Positions 1 to 12,694 of a stretch of DNA of 64,000 nucleotides are shown here, piece after piece (within the stretch, counting starts at the first letter, position 1; each line of letters starts with the position of its first letter). The notes below the pieces were generated by a model. That model saw only the letters and a list, made by a program, of their open reading frames with translations. It had not been told where the DNA came from and ran no database searches. Position numbers and translations under genes: made by a program. Location of the stretch: positions 434,001 to 498,000 of the forward strand of contig JAALGY010000063.1 of NCBI GenBank assembly GCA_032358165.1, read 5' to 3'. The stretch comes from Diplosphaera chodatii (taxonomy: Eukaryota; Chlorophyta; Trebouxiophyceae; Prasiolales; Stichococcaceae).

Positions 1-650
1 GACCACCTGCTGATGGCATATCAAGAACGTATTGGCTGGCATTGCACGCTTGCCGTCCTGCTTGTCCATTCGTGGGCCACTTGCTCATCAGTGGCCCATG
101 TTCATCAGCACGTCCAGCGTGGCACTCATCCCGGCTGTCAGCTTGCCTCCGAGACAAGCCGTACAATCTGGCGTGCAAGCGCTACCAACCGCTGACGCCA
201 CCAGCACGCAAAAGTGTGGTTGTCAGCAGCAACGGCGAAATAAACGGCGGCTGCTGTACTAGCTAAGTGATTTAGCCGGCTGCTCGCTGCTGCAGCTGCT
301 GCAGCTAGCTGCTGGCAGCTGCTCGATAGCACGATGCGGCGCGTTGGGCTCGCGACATGCTGCTGCAGCACAGCATCGACCATCAAAATGCAGTTGTGAG
401 CTGGTCTGCAGTGACTCTCCTCAAGCAGCAGCCTATGTTCTGCTGCTGGTTGCACAGACATACAGAAGACATCCTGTTCTGTCTAGTTGTCATGCATGCA
501 TCATGGTCAACATCCGATCCCGCACATCCTCAGTATCAGATGTACGCACACCACGGCTGCCCTAGGGCGTCCTCTCCTGGCCGCGCGGAAGACTGTAGCA
601 TGCTGCTATATATGCCGACGACGCACATGCTTCATGATGCCCGCAGGACG
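1..650. other. No supported gene; upstream region
   Basis: This stretch holds only short, low-complexity open frames, several made of CAGCTG/GCTGCTGCAG words around 280-320. I see no protein similarity on either strand. It is probably the promoter and leader of the glycosyltransferase gene that follows, and possibly the edge of a gene lying outside the window. Confidence 0.4.
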
Positions 651-3600
651 ATGAGCCGTGTCATTCCAGGGGCGATTCTGCTGGTCATGGCATATGGCAT
701 TGTGAGCAGCGATCTGTTTGGCGTCGCACTGCCACAAGGCTGGTCGTCAAGCGCCAGCTCAGGAACTATTGCTGACAACTTGAACCGCAGAGGCAGCAGT
801 GCTGTCGGTGCAGCATCCGGGTCCGAAGCCAGTAGCGCAGCGGCGCAGCAGACCGAGATCAGCGACCCCTTCAAGCTACCAAGGGGCTTCAGGCCAGTGG
901 TGGCGCTGCCATGCAGGTGCGGGCTGAGCACTGATTGCCTGCACGAAGGTGCTGGCCGGCTTCCACCTGCGCAGCATTGGCAAACACTATTTCTGCGCCC
1001 ATACTTGCGCTGTCGAGATCTGCAAGATTGCCGCCAATGCAACCACCCATATCCACTCGTAGGCTAGAACCCAACAGGCCCCTCGAATGGCGAAGCCACG
1101 TTGCGCTGGAGGCCAGCGATAACCTGAAGCCAACTTCGCAGGTGCATGCTTTGGGCAGATATTCTCATACAGATGCAAACTGAGGCCTGCGCGGCAGTAG
1201 CTGTATGCTGTGCCGAGCCCATGACTTCTGCAGGCGTGCTGGCAGAGCTGTCGCGACATTGCCAGCTGCAAGGCTTGGTACTGGTGCGATCAGAGGGAGG
1301 GTTGCGTGGACGCCGATGGGGCCAGGTGCTGCAGCAGCTCATCAAAGTCCTGCCAGAGCCGCCTGCTTCTCCTTGTGGGCCACAAACTGATCAAGACAAG
1401 TGAGCCAGACGCTGTGCTATAGGTATCCCTTTCAAGGCTGCGAGCTGCGGTCGAGGGAGGTGATCCGGCGGCTGGGGCAGGTCCCGCCAGACTGGCGGCT
1501 GCCCACCTTCGCCACCGGCTTCTTGCAGTGTATGCATCCTCGTCTCGACGAACCACTGACTTCAATAAACATCGAAAATCGTGCATGGCGTCAGCCTGTG
1601 ACATGTTTACAAGCAACAGGGGTGGCTTGTCACATTCCACTGCACGGTTCACATTCGCTGACATGATCAAAGGGCCTTCCCCGTCAATGCAGCGGTAGTG
1701 CCAAAGGAGCAAGTGGGGCCATTCACCATGAACCAGCGGGGCAGCAAGGTGGTTCCCGCAGAGGCGGGTGGCCTGATCCTGACCACCTCTCTGTGGCCGA
1801 AGCCCTGCGCCAAGAAGTACGGCGACCTCATCAACCAGCTGTCCATCGTCAACAAGGTCCGCCTGCAGCTGCAAACAACGGACAGACTGCCTGCTGCTGC
1901 CAACATTCGAACAAGGCACATTTTGTGACATGGCCTCTCAACTATGTGGCACCACAGAGAAGTGACAGCACAAAATAAACTTTGCCAACTCAAAATCTCA
2001 CCTGGCTGCAGATGGACTACGCTCGACTGCATGGCTACGAATTTCACCTTTTCACCTCTGTTGTCGACCCAACCCTGCCCAAGCTGTAAGGAGTGCATTG
2101 CCACCATCCAGTGTCCGTAGTTGTGGTGCATTGCTGGACGCTGTATGATGAGCGCATCTGCCAGGGTGTGTCCGAGTCCAGTTATGTCCACACATGCAGT
2201 AGCATGGTCCTCACCGGCTGGCTCATGCCAGCAGCAACCCATCAACTTGCAAGTGATATGCAGGTACTCCAAGGTGGGGCTGTTGCGCAAGCTGCTGGCT
2301 GAGACGTCGCGGGAGAGGGCAGAGTGGATCATCTGGATCGATGCCGATACCATCATCCAGGCCAGTACCGAGCCAATCTTGATGCGAAGTGTCTGCTGCT
2401 TGAGCTGTTGTGAGCGCTTGGTGTGGAAGTTGCGGAGCAGCTGCTGCTGTTGATGGGTGGCCTATCCGCCTAGCGTCAGGCGGAGCAATGCATGCACTCC
2501 ACTGCCTGCAGGAGCTGGCATTCCGCATGCCCTTCCACCTGTACGCAGATAAGAGCTTCGTTGTATGGGGCAACGAAGACTACCTGGTGGCAGGAGACCA
2601 ACGCCATGGTGAGCCAGTCCTGACAACAAATGAGTACCATGCAGATTGCCAGGCATGACCAGCCATCTGCTGCAACGCTGACTGCGCAGAACATAGCAGA
2701 TGTGGGTCTGACTGTCCATTGCAAGCACGCAGGTGTCAACACCGGGATCCTGTTGCTTCGGAATGACGATGACTTCAGCCCAAGGTTCTGGGACGACATT
2801 GCACGTGTCAGCCGCCTCAACCAGAGCCTGAAGCTCTGCAAGTGCTGAAGGCCGCATCAAGGTCCGGCATCTTCATGCGTATGCCATTTGGTAGGGAATA
2901 TGCAAGGTCCATCATGGAACTGTATGGTGCAGTGTACAATGGCTGTCCAGTGACCTTTCCTGCACCCTATGGCGCCATGCATATCTGGCAATCTGCCAAA
3001 ACCCCGCCGTGACTGTCACCCTAGGCAGAGTTGGAGGATCAGGTGTGGATCAGCACCAGCTTCGAGGATCTGTGTGACCAGAACGTCATCGTGTACCTGC
3101 TGCGTGTCAAGCGCAAAGAGTACATGCCCCAGGTAGGCATAAGACCGCTGATTGCACGTTCAACCTGACTGTGCACTGTGAAATTTGAGCATGTAGGCTT
3201 CACATGCATGGATGACTTGGGAGCCTATGCTCGCCAGCATGTGATATGCTTGCAGACCCTGTTGGAGGATGGACGGTACTGCATGAGCTGCTGGTTCAAG
3301 GTCAGTGGGGCTTCGATTGAGGCTGCCAAATACTCATCGGCAACATGTTAGTTGCTGTTGCCTACAGCACAGATGCCTGTTGCAACTTACATCAAGTACT
3401 CAAGGCAGCAGCCGACAACACATTTATAGTATGCAGGACGTGCCAAAGACGCAGGCGCATGCCCCATTTGTCAACCACTGGGCTGCATGCCAGATGTGTA
3501 CCGAGAGCATCCCCATGATGGTGGAAGACGGTGGCGTCGACAATGAGTGGTGCGCAAACATGCGTTATGATATGGCCCGGCTGTGGGGCCTGTAAATCCC

Positions 3601-4021
3601 GACACTTCGGGCCCAGCGGCGATTTGCAAGATCCCTAGCTGGGTGGATGTGCGCACACACGATTTTGCTGATGAGAGGGCTCCCTGATGAGGGTGATCTG
3701 TATGTCGTAGGAGCAACTACTGTCGTGAAGCCTTCATGGAGAACTTTGCATATGCCAACCGCACTGTGTCAATGTTGCTGGGCTGTGAGCAGGTGGGACG
3801 CAACCGTGAGGGCCTGTATGTTGCCTCACCGCAAACAACTGCTCAGCCACTGCCCACTCTGAAAATTTAGCTGCCCGGGGCCCTAAGCATATGTTACATC
3901 TTCACAGGACATGGTCCAGTGGGGTCCCCCGCTGGGGCTGCCTGTCAACGATTGGTTTGACTGCAGCGGCAAGCGGGGGCTGCCAACCTGCCCCCCACTG
4001 CCGCCACGAGATCAAGCTTGA
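651..4021 (+). CDS. GT34-like (GMA12/MNN10/xylosyltransferase type) Golgi glycosyltransferase, multi-exon
   Basis: This looks like a type II Golgi glycosyltransferase that moves a sugar from a nucleotide sugar onto a glycan or glycoprotein; the acceptor cannot be told. The proposed start at 651 gives a short N-terminus followed by a hydrophobic anchor (MSRVIPGAILLVMAYGIVSS), then a Ser/Ala-rich stem. The catalytic exons are clear: GGLILTTSLWPK near 1770, YARLHGYEFHLFT near 2020, and a DxD-type metal/nucleotide site WIIWIDADT at about 2325-2350. GVNTGILLLRND at 2730-2765 and APFVNHWAACQMC near 3455-3495 resemble the GT34 'NAG' and C-terminal Cys/His regions. The last exon (about 3908-4021) ends GLPTCPPLPPRDQA before TGA. 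Exons between 700 and 1700 are uncertain, so the N-terminal half of the model is tentative. It converges with tRNase Z across about 430 bp. Confidence 0.62.
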
Positions 4022-4450
4022 TAAATCATTGCGGCACATGCCAACTGCACCTGGGCAGTTAATTCATAACACTCATTGACGAGCGTTGCAGGCAGCAACG
4101 CACTTTGAAGTATGTTCAATGATCCTGCAGTTGCAGTGCATGACAGCTGCATAGTGTGACACTTGGAGGTTGACCTGAGATCGTTGATGGACACACGTAT
4201 GTCCGTGTGTGTGCAAACGATTGATGGTTGCTACCTTGAGATAATATGTGTGGGCAGCATGGCCCATGTCATCAAGCTGCAAAGTGCCAAAACATGACCG
4301 ATGTCTGTTGCATATTTATAAGCAGGCGGAATAATCTGATATATTCTGCTGCTGAGGATTCCTGCGTCTCTACTTCAGAGTTTACTGCTTTGTATGCAAC
4401 GCTGCAAGATGGGCAAGCCTGGAGATCATGCCAACAGCCAACCCTGCAGA
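4022..4450. other. Convergent intergenic region
   Basis: This lies between the stops of the GT34-like gene (+) and tRNase Z (-). It is more AT-rich than the neighbouring exons and holds only short open frames without recognisable similarity. It should contain the two 3' untranslated regions. Confidence 0.5.
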
Positions 4451-7400
4451 TCACAGCATGGTGCTGCCTTGCTGAGCATTTGCAGGCTCCAGATGCTCTA
4501 GTGCTGCGATCACGGCCGGCAGCAGGCGCGGCACAAACTGCAGCTGTGTGAACGGCACCCGCATGCCATCGAATGCAATCATGAGCCTGTCACTCCCTGC
4601 ACCTGTGCAGCAGACACGAGCCCTGCTTGGAATGGTTACTCTCGACTCGAGCCAATTCCATCTTCCATGCAAGCTGCTCACTTTGGAAGCAGCTTGCGGT
4701 GCTCATCGGAGTCAAGGTGTGGCACACTCACGACAAAGGCAGGCTGGCACAACACCCACCCGAGGTGGCGATGCCTGCGGGTATCTTGGGGTAGCGCTGG
4801 CTGAAGTGTGTGAGCACGGTGCGGTAAGCGCCTGATGCCGCCGCCACCTCCAACGCCTCTTCTGTGGTGCTGTGCCGCCGCTTCACAGCCTGTACATCCG
4901 GGTCAGTTCCTTCAAATGAGACCATTGCCAGGCCATTCCACAGGACGCAAACATGCAGCGCCACAATGCAGCAGGATGTCAGCGCCTTCTGCATGCTATG
5001 TAGCATCGCGTGCCTGACCAATGCATAGCGATGCGCAGCAGGCAGTGAGTCACAGCTTGACACTGGCTATCGCAAGAAGCCACAGTGCAAGGCTGCGCGT
5101 TGACTTCATGCAGCCACTACAGGCTCCTTGACATCGGAGCGGCACAGGCGCACGTGCAGCCCTCAACATACACTCGCAGCTGACGGCGGCCTGCAGTAGG
5201 CAAAACCATCGGCGATGCCCGCACCTCTGCATGCAGAGCAGGCTCGAAGGTCGCCTCATGGATGAGGAGGGTGGCATTGGCGGCGGCACGCCGGATCGCG
5301 GCACACGGGCGGGTGTCCCCAGAGTGCACCAGCCGCCACCCGGACGCTGAGGCGATGGCCATGCCCCACGCGTCGGCGCAATGGTTCACCCTGATGGCCT
5401 CGAAGCTGTGCAAGCCTACAGACAGCAGGACACATTGTGGCATGGATCCTACCTACTCGTCTACCCTTTTGTGCATGGAGCTAATTGTTTAAGCTAGTGT
5501 ACAGCTACGCCATTCAGCTTCAGCAGGGTGAACGCTCGCACCCAGAGACGAAAGCAGCCACGGTGTGTACGGGCTGCGAACAATGTCAGCGCAGTGCACG
5601 AACAGGTAGCGCCACTGCTGGGACGGTTGCAGCTGTGCCAGCCACTCCTGGGCCGCAGCCGGTCCTGCACATGGCCAGAGGGCTGCATCAAGATGCACCA
5701 GAGCAGGAGCACACGACATCCATTGTGGTGCATACGTGGCCACAGCTGCGCTGCTTGCGTGATCGAACCTTTGGCACCGCGCACCTATGACCAGCAGCGG
5801 CGGGGCCGATGGCGGGCGCGCCGCCAGCACGGCTGGCAGGCCCAGCATGTGGTCCGCATGCCGGTGGCTGAGCCACACCGCAGCCAGCGCCGCCACCTGC
5901 GCCCGGGCGCCAGCAGCGCCGTATGCGCGCGTCAGCTGCGCGAGGCACCCCTCGCCCGCGTCCAGCAGCAGCCCGCCGCTGCTGCTCAACCTGTAGGACG
6001 GTACGCCCAGGTAAGTGTCAGGTGCAGGGGATGCCGGAAGCTGATCACCTCCAAGCGATCATCCCCGCAGCCTGCTGTATTGTCGATGGTGGCCTCGTGG
6101 ACATTGCATGGAAGACTTGCATCGCGGGGGAACACTCGACTCAGGCCGCGAGAACCCCACCTGAGGTGGACGGCACTGGCGCCCCGGTACTTGGACGGCT
6201 CAGCCGCGCCGGTGCCCAGGAACACGGCCTCCGTGTCATCGCCCTCCGCTGCCATCCGCGTGAGGCAGTCCGGTGCTTGACCCTCCTGCGCAGCGCCCGG
6301 CGCCACAGACGCGGCGACGGCTGGCGGCTGCTGCTGGCCATCCTCTTGCTGGGGGGCTGCAGCCAAAGCAGGGTGCGAGGGACATGGCCCCGAGCCGTCT
6401 GCCACCCTTGGAGCAGCCGTGGCGGGAAGTTGTAGGCCTGCAGGCTCGCCAGCACAGGGGGCTGCTGCGAGTGGAGGTTCCAGCGCGGGGCGGTCCGGTG
6501 AGGAGCGCAGCCGGCTCCGCAGGGCAAGTGCAGCGGCCTGGTTTGAAGGCGGCCCAGGTGCCTGCTGTGCCACGGCGCCGTTCCCCAAGCGCAAGCGGCT
6601 GCTGTGCGGCTGTGCAGCAGCTGTGTCTGCACCACTGTCTTCGAGCGGCCGCTTCGCAGGCAGCGGCCGGGCAGTGGGGTGCTGTGGCGGCGGCTGCGGT
6701 GGCGGGCGGGGCGGGGGCCGGGGCGGCGGCACCGGCGCCGGCACAGGGTGGTGCGCCGGTGTGTGCCAGCCTGAGCCCGGCAGCTGCTGGTGCTGCTGTG
6801 GCACCGGCGCCGAGACCGGCGGCCAGCCGCTGGGCTGCTGCGGGGCGCTCACCAGCGGCAGCAGCAAGCCAAGCTGACCATCTGGAAGCACCACCTGCAG
6901 CGCGGAAGTGTCACGCTGAAATGTCAATGGCGTCCAGCAGGACTTGAGCTGGGAAACAAAGCAAACAGACTTGCTTCAACAGGACCTGGATTGACCTCCT
7001 GTGCCACCTGGGCTGTCACCTGCATGGGCTGTATCGACTGCTGCAGCGGCACTATTTGGTATGGCGGGTGGGTCGGCGACAGCGCGCCCAGCTGCAAGCC
7101 CTGCTGCCCAGCGGCCACTGGTGGAAGGGTCTGAGGATGTGGCTGGCGCTGGGCAGGGCCCTGCTGATGCTGCGGCGGCACTGCAAGCCGCTGGGGTGCT
7201 GGACCCTGCCTGTTGCCGTCCGCATGCTGCTGTGCCTTCAGTTGGTGCGCCAGGCGGGGGTGCCAAATGCGCTGCCATGCTGCTGCCCGATGTGCAAGAT
7301 CAGCTGCGCTGGGCCCACCCTCCAGCAGTGCCGCAAGCGCCGGGTCAGCTGACAGCGCCGCCAAAGCCTGCCGCAGCTGTGGCCGCTCAGCCAGCAGCTC

Positions 7401-9774
7401 CGCCTGTATGCCGCCTGCGGCCGAGCACGGGTTTCCTGGGGCGCCGCTGCATGGTTCGGCTTGAGCAGCCTTGATTCACAGGTATTTCGTACTCCAGTTC
7501 CCTGACAAGGCCTATATACAATAGCTGATGTGTGCTGATGGCTCTGACGAGCCAGGGACATTGGAGTGTGCAACAGCGCGCAAACCTGCGCTGTCAGGGT
7601 CGCTGTTTGCAGCTGCAGCAGGTTTCTGACTGTTGGCAGGCTCTGGTGCCGGCTGCTTGGGCACATTGGAGGCAGCATCGCTCGCCGTGCATGGCAGCGG
7701 AAACACGCGCCTGCTGGCCAGGCCCAGCTTGGCCAGCGTGCGAGTGGCGGCAGCAAAGCCACCCGCACTTGTGTCGGGTGGGTGGACCTGCTGTCCCGGC
7801 AGCGAGGCTGTCCACTTGCGGTATGCTGCGCTGCCTGAGAGTTGTGGGGGCGCCAGGTGCACCACCTGCACCACCCTGCGCGTAGTGTGTGCCAGTATTT
7901 GGGTGGTAGTCGAGTCCCTGACGTGCTGCATCCGCGACAGCATGCTTCAGGCGATGTAGTGCGATGGGCTCCTCCACGGCAGCTTGCCCAACACACCTGC
8001 TGGCATGCTGCTGCACCAGAGCGACTGCAGGGTGCTGCTGCAGCTGCGCCAGCTGCTGTGCAGAGGCGCAGGTCACCACGAGGACAAGCGCTCTGCTGGA
8101 CTGGAGGCAGCAGACGAATGCGAGGATGCTGCCTCGACATCTCCTCTTGCCTGCACAGATTGAGCATTGCACTGCATACTGGGCTCATGATCATCCGGCA
8201 TTGCGGGTGCCATGTCCAGGCCTGCTGGACTCTTTCAAACAGTAAACTCACTGTTTGCAAGCGGCGCTCGCCCCCGGACGGTCACGGGGTTGCGGTGCGC
8301 CTGCTGCGAGGTCATGCTGTTGCTGCTGCCCCTGCTGTCGGGGCGGCCGCGGGTTGCGGCACAGGGCTGCTGCAGGGGCGCACCGCTTGCGGCCCCTGGC
8401 CCGCTGCGCCGGCCGTGCGGCGACGGCAGCCGCACCGCCGACCCCGCTACCGCAGCCGCTTGCTCAGCATGCCGCTGTGACGCTGGCATCTGCGCGACAG
8501 GCGGCTGCCGCTGCAGCAGCTGCATGGCTTTCAGCCGCATTGCAGCGGCATTGCGGCTGCCACTGCTGCAAGGCCCGCTGCCACCGCCCGCAAACAGCGC
8601 ATCCAAGTGTCCATGCAATTCTGCTGCCGGCTGCGTGGCTTCCTGTCCGCCCAAAGAGCCTTTGCCCTCAGGCTCACCCTCTTCTGACGTGCCGTCCGAG
8701 GACTCCGATGACCCCTCTGAAGTGTCAGCACCACTGACAAGTGCGCTGTGCATGTCTGCGTCAGCGTTCACCTGCAGGTGGGCATCGCTGACTCACGATG
8801 CTGCAGCAGGGTATGACGATGCCGCCGCAGGATAAGCGTCAGAGCCAGGCTCCCCTCACATTGCTTAGCTGCAGCAGGTCCTGAAACATGAGCAAGCACC
8901 TGCTGAGCAACAGCGCTGTCGGAGGCGCCTCCAGCAGTGTCGGTCGGCTGCCGCTGCAGCCACGCGGGTGGTTGCCAGGCGGCTGTTGCCTTCCACAGCG
9001 CTGCCACCTCGACGACATCATCCTGCATCATCAGAGCGAACTTGTTGCCGCCACATCGACAGACTAGACTGCAGTTATATACAGCGCCCGAGGTGCAGAC
9101 TGCGGGTGGGCACACCTTGTAGACGACCGGCACGTCGTAAGCACTCGACTCCAGGACTTGCACAGCGGGGTGCAGCCACGATATGAATGGCTGGACGCTC
9201 TCGAGCACCGCCGCCACTCCTGTGGGTCCCACCACCCGCAGAGTGCCATGCCCGTCCTGCCGCAGCCGCATGACGAGGCCCGGCAGGCCACCCTGCGCAA
9301 GGGTTGCGGCGATCACCCCACAGCAGGAGGACCTCCAACGGGCGATTGGCGCTTGCACTTGCCTCCAATGCAACTTCGGCACACTTCGGCACAACAGGAA
9401 GCCACCTCGATCCAACTTTTCACAGGTCAACGCACCGTGGAGTCAGGCTGTGCACTGCTGCAAAGCACTGCGCGCAGCTGGTCGCTGGGGCGGAGCTGGT
9501 GCTCCAGCGCCAGCCTTGAGAAGCCATCCGCAGCATTGAACAGCAGCTGCGCATCATGGCATGTCAAGCTCAGGACGGTGCCTCACATACATGTTATTCG
9601 ATTGCTTGTGCAGCTGACAGTGTTAAACATCGTAGTTGCACTGTGTCGCGCAGTGAGTGCAGGCATGATCACCTGGGCGCCGCCGCTGCCGGCGCTGCCG
9701 AGGTGCAGGAGCAGGGAGGGCGGCACGCCCTCGCCTGCTCGGCCTATAAAGTCATGGCGCACCTCCACTTCCAT
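4451..9774 (-). CDS. tRNase Z, long form (ELAC2-type tRNA 3'-endonuclease)
   Basis: This enzyme cuts the 3' trailer from precursor tRNAs. The start at 9774 begins MEVEVRHDFIGRAGEG. The degenerate N-terminal metallo-lactamase half follows, with LLFNAADGFSRLALEHQLRP near 9500 and GLPGLVMRLRQDGHG near 9270. A long Gln/Pro/Ala-rich linker comes next (about 8770-6300), including a tract of PPRPPPRPPPQPPPQ near 6700. The catalytic half starts with VFLGTGAAEPSKYRG near 6210. It has the zinc motif LSHRHADHMLG (about 5845-5880), LVHSGDTRPC near 5310, LLIHEATF near 5255, and HSTTEEA plus LTHFSQRYPKIP at 4770-4865. The final exon carries IAFDGMRVPF and ends at 4451. Domain order and two-half structure fit the eukaryotic long form. 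Several internal exon borders in the linker were not resolved. Whether it serves nucleus, plastid or mitochondrion is not evident. Confidence 0.9.
6290..6890 (-). repeat. Pro/Gln/Ala low-complexity linker of tRNase Z
   Basis: The minus strand encodes a run of Pro/Gln/Arg repeats (PPRPPPRPPPQPPP type) and PVSAPVPQQ repeats between the two halves of tRNase Z. On the plus strand it appears as a misleading Gly/Ala-rich open frame. Linkers between the halves are variable in this family; this one is unusually long. Confidence 0.6.
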
Positions 9775-9926
9775 GCAAATGGCATTGTGAGGAACCGGTC
9801 AGGCGAAGCTGATGCCGCAGATGCCCCGCGCTCCGACACGAGATCTGCAGGAGTCGAAAAGATCCGAGGTGCAGCTGTGTCATTGATAGGTTGCTCATTT
9901 GCAGACCATACCATACCCATTGCAGT
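9775..9926. promoter_or_regulatory. Short bidirectional promoter region (tRNase Z / PsbP-like)
   Basis: Only 152 bp separate the proposed start codons of tRNase Z (-) and the PsbP-like gene (+). Both leaders and promoters must therefore lie here or overlap the partner gene, provided neither gene has an undetected upstream exon. No clear TATA box is seen. Confidence 0.45.
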
Positions 9927-11451
9927 ATGGACAGCATGCTGCTGAGCGGCTGCCCTGCGCAGCTGCGGGCTGCCCGGCATGCATTATCATTCAGGCACAG
10001 CTCGGCGGCTCCTCGCGGTGTAACCCGACATGTGGCATGTGAGCACCTATGTTTAGCTGCATGAAAGTTACTTGTGTGTAGCAGGTGCCCTGGTAATGTG
10101 CCAGTACTCACGCCCTGGTCGTGTGTGCAGCAGGTGCTGCGCCGCGTGACAGCAATGCGCAACAGCCGTGTGAACATAGGCTGACGCGGCGTGAGTTGCT
10201 TTCAGCCGGCACTGCCGCAGCGATTGTAGCGTCTGGTGTAGCATGGACACCTGCAGCTGGCGCAGAGCCCGGTGCCAACCCCGTCACCGGCACGCGGGAG
10301 CCACTGACCATGGCCGAGCCCACAGACACTGAAGGGGTGAGCCATCAGTCAGTGCATGGCTCCAGTACCCATTAAAGCCTGATTCATCAGGGTCATTTGA
10401 ACATACCGCGTGGGGAAGCAGTGTGGATGGTCCTGTCACATCCAAACCAGGGTTCTCTGCCGTAACCGCTGCAGTTCCTGAAGATTGAGGACCCGACGCT
10501 GGCGTACAAGTTCGCCTACCCAGTGAGCTCGGCGTCCGGGAAGACGGTGCCCATCATCTTCTCCCGGCGGCCAGAGCGGTACTCATCAGCAGCGCCGCTG
10601 TCCCCGGACGCCCGGCAGCGCATCGTGTGCAGCCTCGTCAGCCTGGCAGACAGCGTGACGTACACCGTCACGGTGGGCCCCGCGGCGGGCGTGCTGAAGC
10701 AGGCGCCGCCGCAGCAGTGGCGGCCGCGGGACGTGGCTGAGACGGTGCTGATCGACAGGTGTGCACAGCAGTGGTTGAAAAAAATGTGGAGACAAGCGTG
10801 CGCAACAGTGTCACCACCAGTTCGTTTGCACCGTGGCAAGTGGTCACCAATGCCCTGTACTGCGTGCAACTGGATCCTGCTCCACATCTGCAGGTCAACT
10901 GCACGGACAACATCGGGGCAGCGGGTGGCGCTTAACAATGTCGAGACCGTGTCAGCAAAGGAGGTTGATGGCCAGACGTACTACGTGTACGAGCACCTGT
11001 CGCAGGTGCCCAGTTGTGCTGGAGTGTGCACACTCGTCATGCTGTCGTCTAACATGGTATGTGCAGGTCAGAGTGATGCCTTACCTGGCCGCTCCCGCTG
11101 CAGGGCTCCCCCACGGACAGCAATCCTTCGCAGGAGACCTACCGGCACGCCCTGGCAGCCACAGCTACCCGCACAGGGACGGACGGTGTGGTGTACCTGT
11201 TCACGCTGAACCTGGCGTGCCCAGAGAAGATCTGGTCCGACATGCAGCCGCAGTTTCAGAAGTCCATCGATTCTTTCCGGCTGGTGGAGCCAACATCGGT
11301 GGGTTTTGCCAGAGCCCTTGTGACTGGTGATGATTCTATTGTTCTTGCTCCATTCAGCTGACAGCCTCGTGCATACTGCAGAGTCAGACTTGTCTGTCGT
11401 GCTATGCAGGGCTACGTAGCACCCAATGAGGAGCCTTGGAGGTTCTTCTGA
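9927..11451 (+). CDS. PsbP-domain thylakoid lumen protein
   Basis: This is a PsbP-like protein of the thylakoid lumen, a family tied to photosystem II assembly or oxygen evolution. The start at 9927 gives a chloroplast transit peptide (MDSMLLSGCPAQLRAARHAL). Exon 1 ends phase 1 at the GTGAGC following ..HVA. It joins exon 2 after GTGTGTGCAG, restoring the frame as HVA-S-GAAPRD. A second, Tat-type signal follows: TRRELLSAGTAAAIVASGVA with an AAGA cleavage site. The PsbP fold is seen in LKIEDPTLAYKFAYP, VTVGPAAGVL, ETVSAKEVDGQTYYVYEHLS and DGVVYLFTLN. The last exon ends GYVAPNEEPWRFF. It could be a PPD or PPL paralogue rather than PsbP proper. It converges with the next lumen protein 41 bp away. 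Confidence 0.85.
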
Positions 11452-11492
11452 CTCTACCAACATAATCAGCTTGCAATGGCTCCGCATGACTG

Positions 11493-12261
11493 TCACTCAG
11501 ATGGCGTGGCATCCCCTTTGGCCTCTTCATCATCTTTGATGCCGAACAGGTTATTGAGCCACCCTGGCCGTTTTTGTACGCCCCCCTTGGTAGCGCCAGG
11601 AATGAGCTGCAAGGCATAACATGATGCATGTTCATCCTGTAAGCAAAAGGCATGCGATGTGCAGAGGCTATATCACGAAAAGAAATTGTGTACTAGCACA
11701 AGCGCGCTCACCCTGAGACCGGCGCAGTCACCCACGCCATCCTCTGCCTGCCTGCCGAAACCAAGCAGCATGGTCGCCAGCATATCATTCCATTTCAAGA
11801 CCGGGTCCATTTCATGAGCGGGCGACACATCAGCAGATGTTGCCGGAAGTCTGCTCACCTGAAGCAGTACTTGTTTTGCAACTCTCGTCTGTTCTTGTCC
11901 CTGTTCTGCTCCGACCGCTCAAGCAGCGTCTTGACGAGGTCAGTGCCCTTCACTCGCACATCCTCCTCGGACTCTATCAGCGTGCCAACCAAAGCGCGTA
12001 CTGGGTCCTCGGCTGCCTGTGCTGGTCGGGATCCTAAATGGGCAGCAGCAGCAGGCATTAGAAACATCATACTCGTTGCAGCTCAGGTCAGTGGCTGGAG
12101 TGTCCGCTCAAGGTGTCCGCTCAAAGTCCGGCCACTGCACCTGCCACCCCCAGGAGGGCGACGCCAGCGCCGAGCAAAGATCGTCTACGTGTCACCATCG
12201 CATCCTGTGAGGCGTGCCGGGCTGTCACATTGACATTACGGCGCCGTTCAGGCCCTGCCAT
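11493..12261 (-). CDS. Small Tat-targeted thylakoid lumen protein, family not identified
   Basis: I traced four exons. Exon 1 (from 12261) encodes MAGPERRRNVNV, then VTRRRSLLGAGVALLGVAG, a twin-arginine signal. Its phase-1 end at the GTGCAG donor joins the exon after CCCATTTAG to read GSRPAQAAEDPVRALVG, giving an ideal AQA cleavage site. The mature part has DLVKTLLERSEQNRDKNRRE, then CFRQAEDGVGDCAGLR, LIPGATKGG and a C-terminal WLNNLFGIKDDEEAKG. The mature protein is about 100 residues. The LLERSEQNRDKN stretch recalls photosystem I subunit N (LxKSxxNKxxN), but the rest does not, so I do not name it. Sequence shows the targeting; lumenal location is inferred. It is transcribed tail-to-tail with the PsbP-like gene. 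Confidence 0.72.
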
Positions 12262-12694
12262 TGTGCTGCACATGCATGTGGGAGTGCAAAGCAGGGCCAT
12301 GGTAACTACAGGTATTCACGTCGGCGCCGATGAAACCTTGATGCAAGAACCACCCAGATGCAACTTTGAACGGCCACTGTAGCAGCAAACCTACAAACGC
12401 AATACATGTCTGTGCACGCATGCATGTCTGTGCGAGTTTGAGGATCGTCATGACACGTCAGCCCTCCGCCGGAGCTTCCTGCTTCCCTGCACATGCCAGG
12501 CCCTGGGTCCCAACTCCCAGGCACCTGAGCTTGGTGTTAGCGAGGTGACAGAACCTCGTTCGCGACGCTGCTGTGCTCTGCACATCAAGTCGTGTGCTGG
12601 GTGCCGTGTGTGCGGCAGCTCGTCTTCAGTGTCAACATACACAGGCGGGTCCTGCGCACCGCGCTTGTGTGAAGCTTTTCCTAGCCATAACTCA

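Noticed and set aside
1..461. Ala/Gln-rich minus-strand frame (138-461)
   Set aside because: It is built from CAGCTG/GCTGCTGCAG words and has no conserved features.
5528..6947. Plus-strand Ala/Arg-rich long frames over the tRNase Z region
   Set aside because: The minus strand here encodes the tRNase Z zinc motif and linker; the plus frames are a GC-rich shadow.
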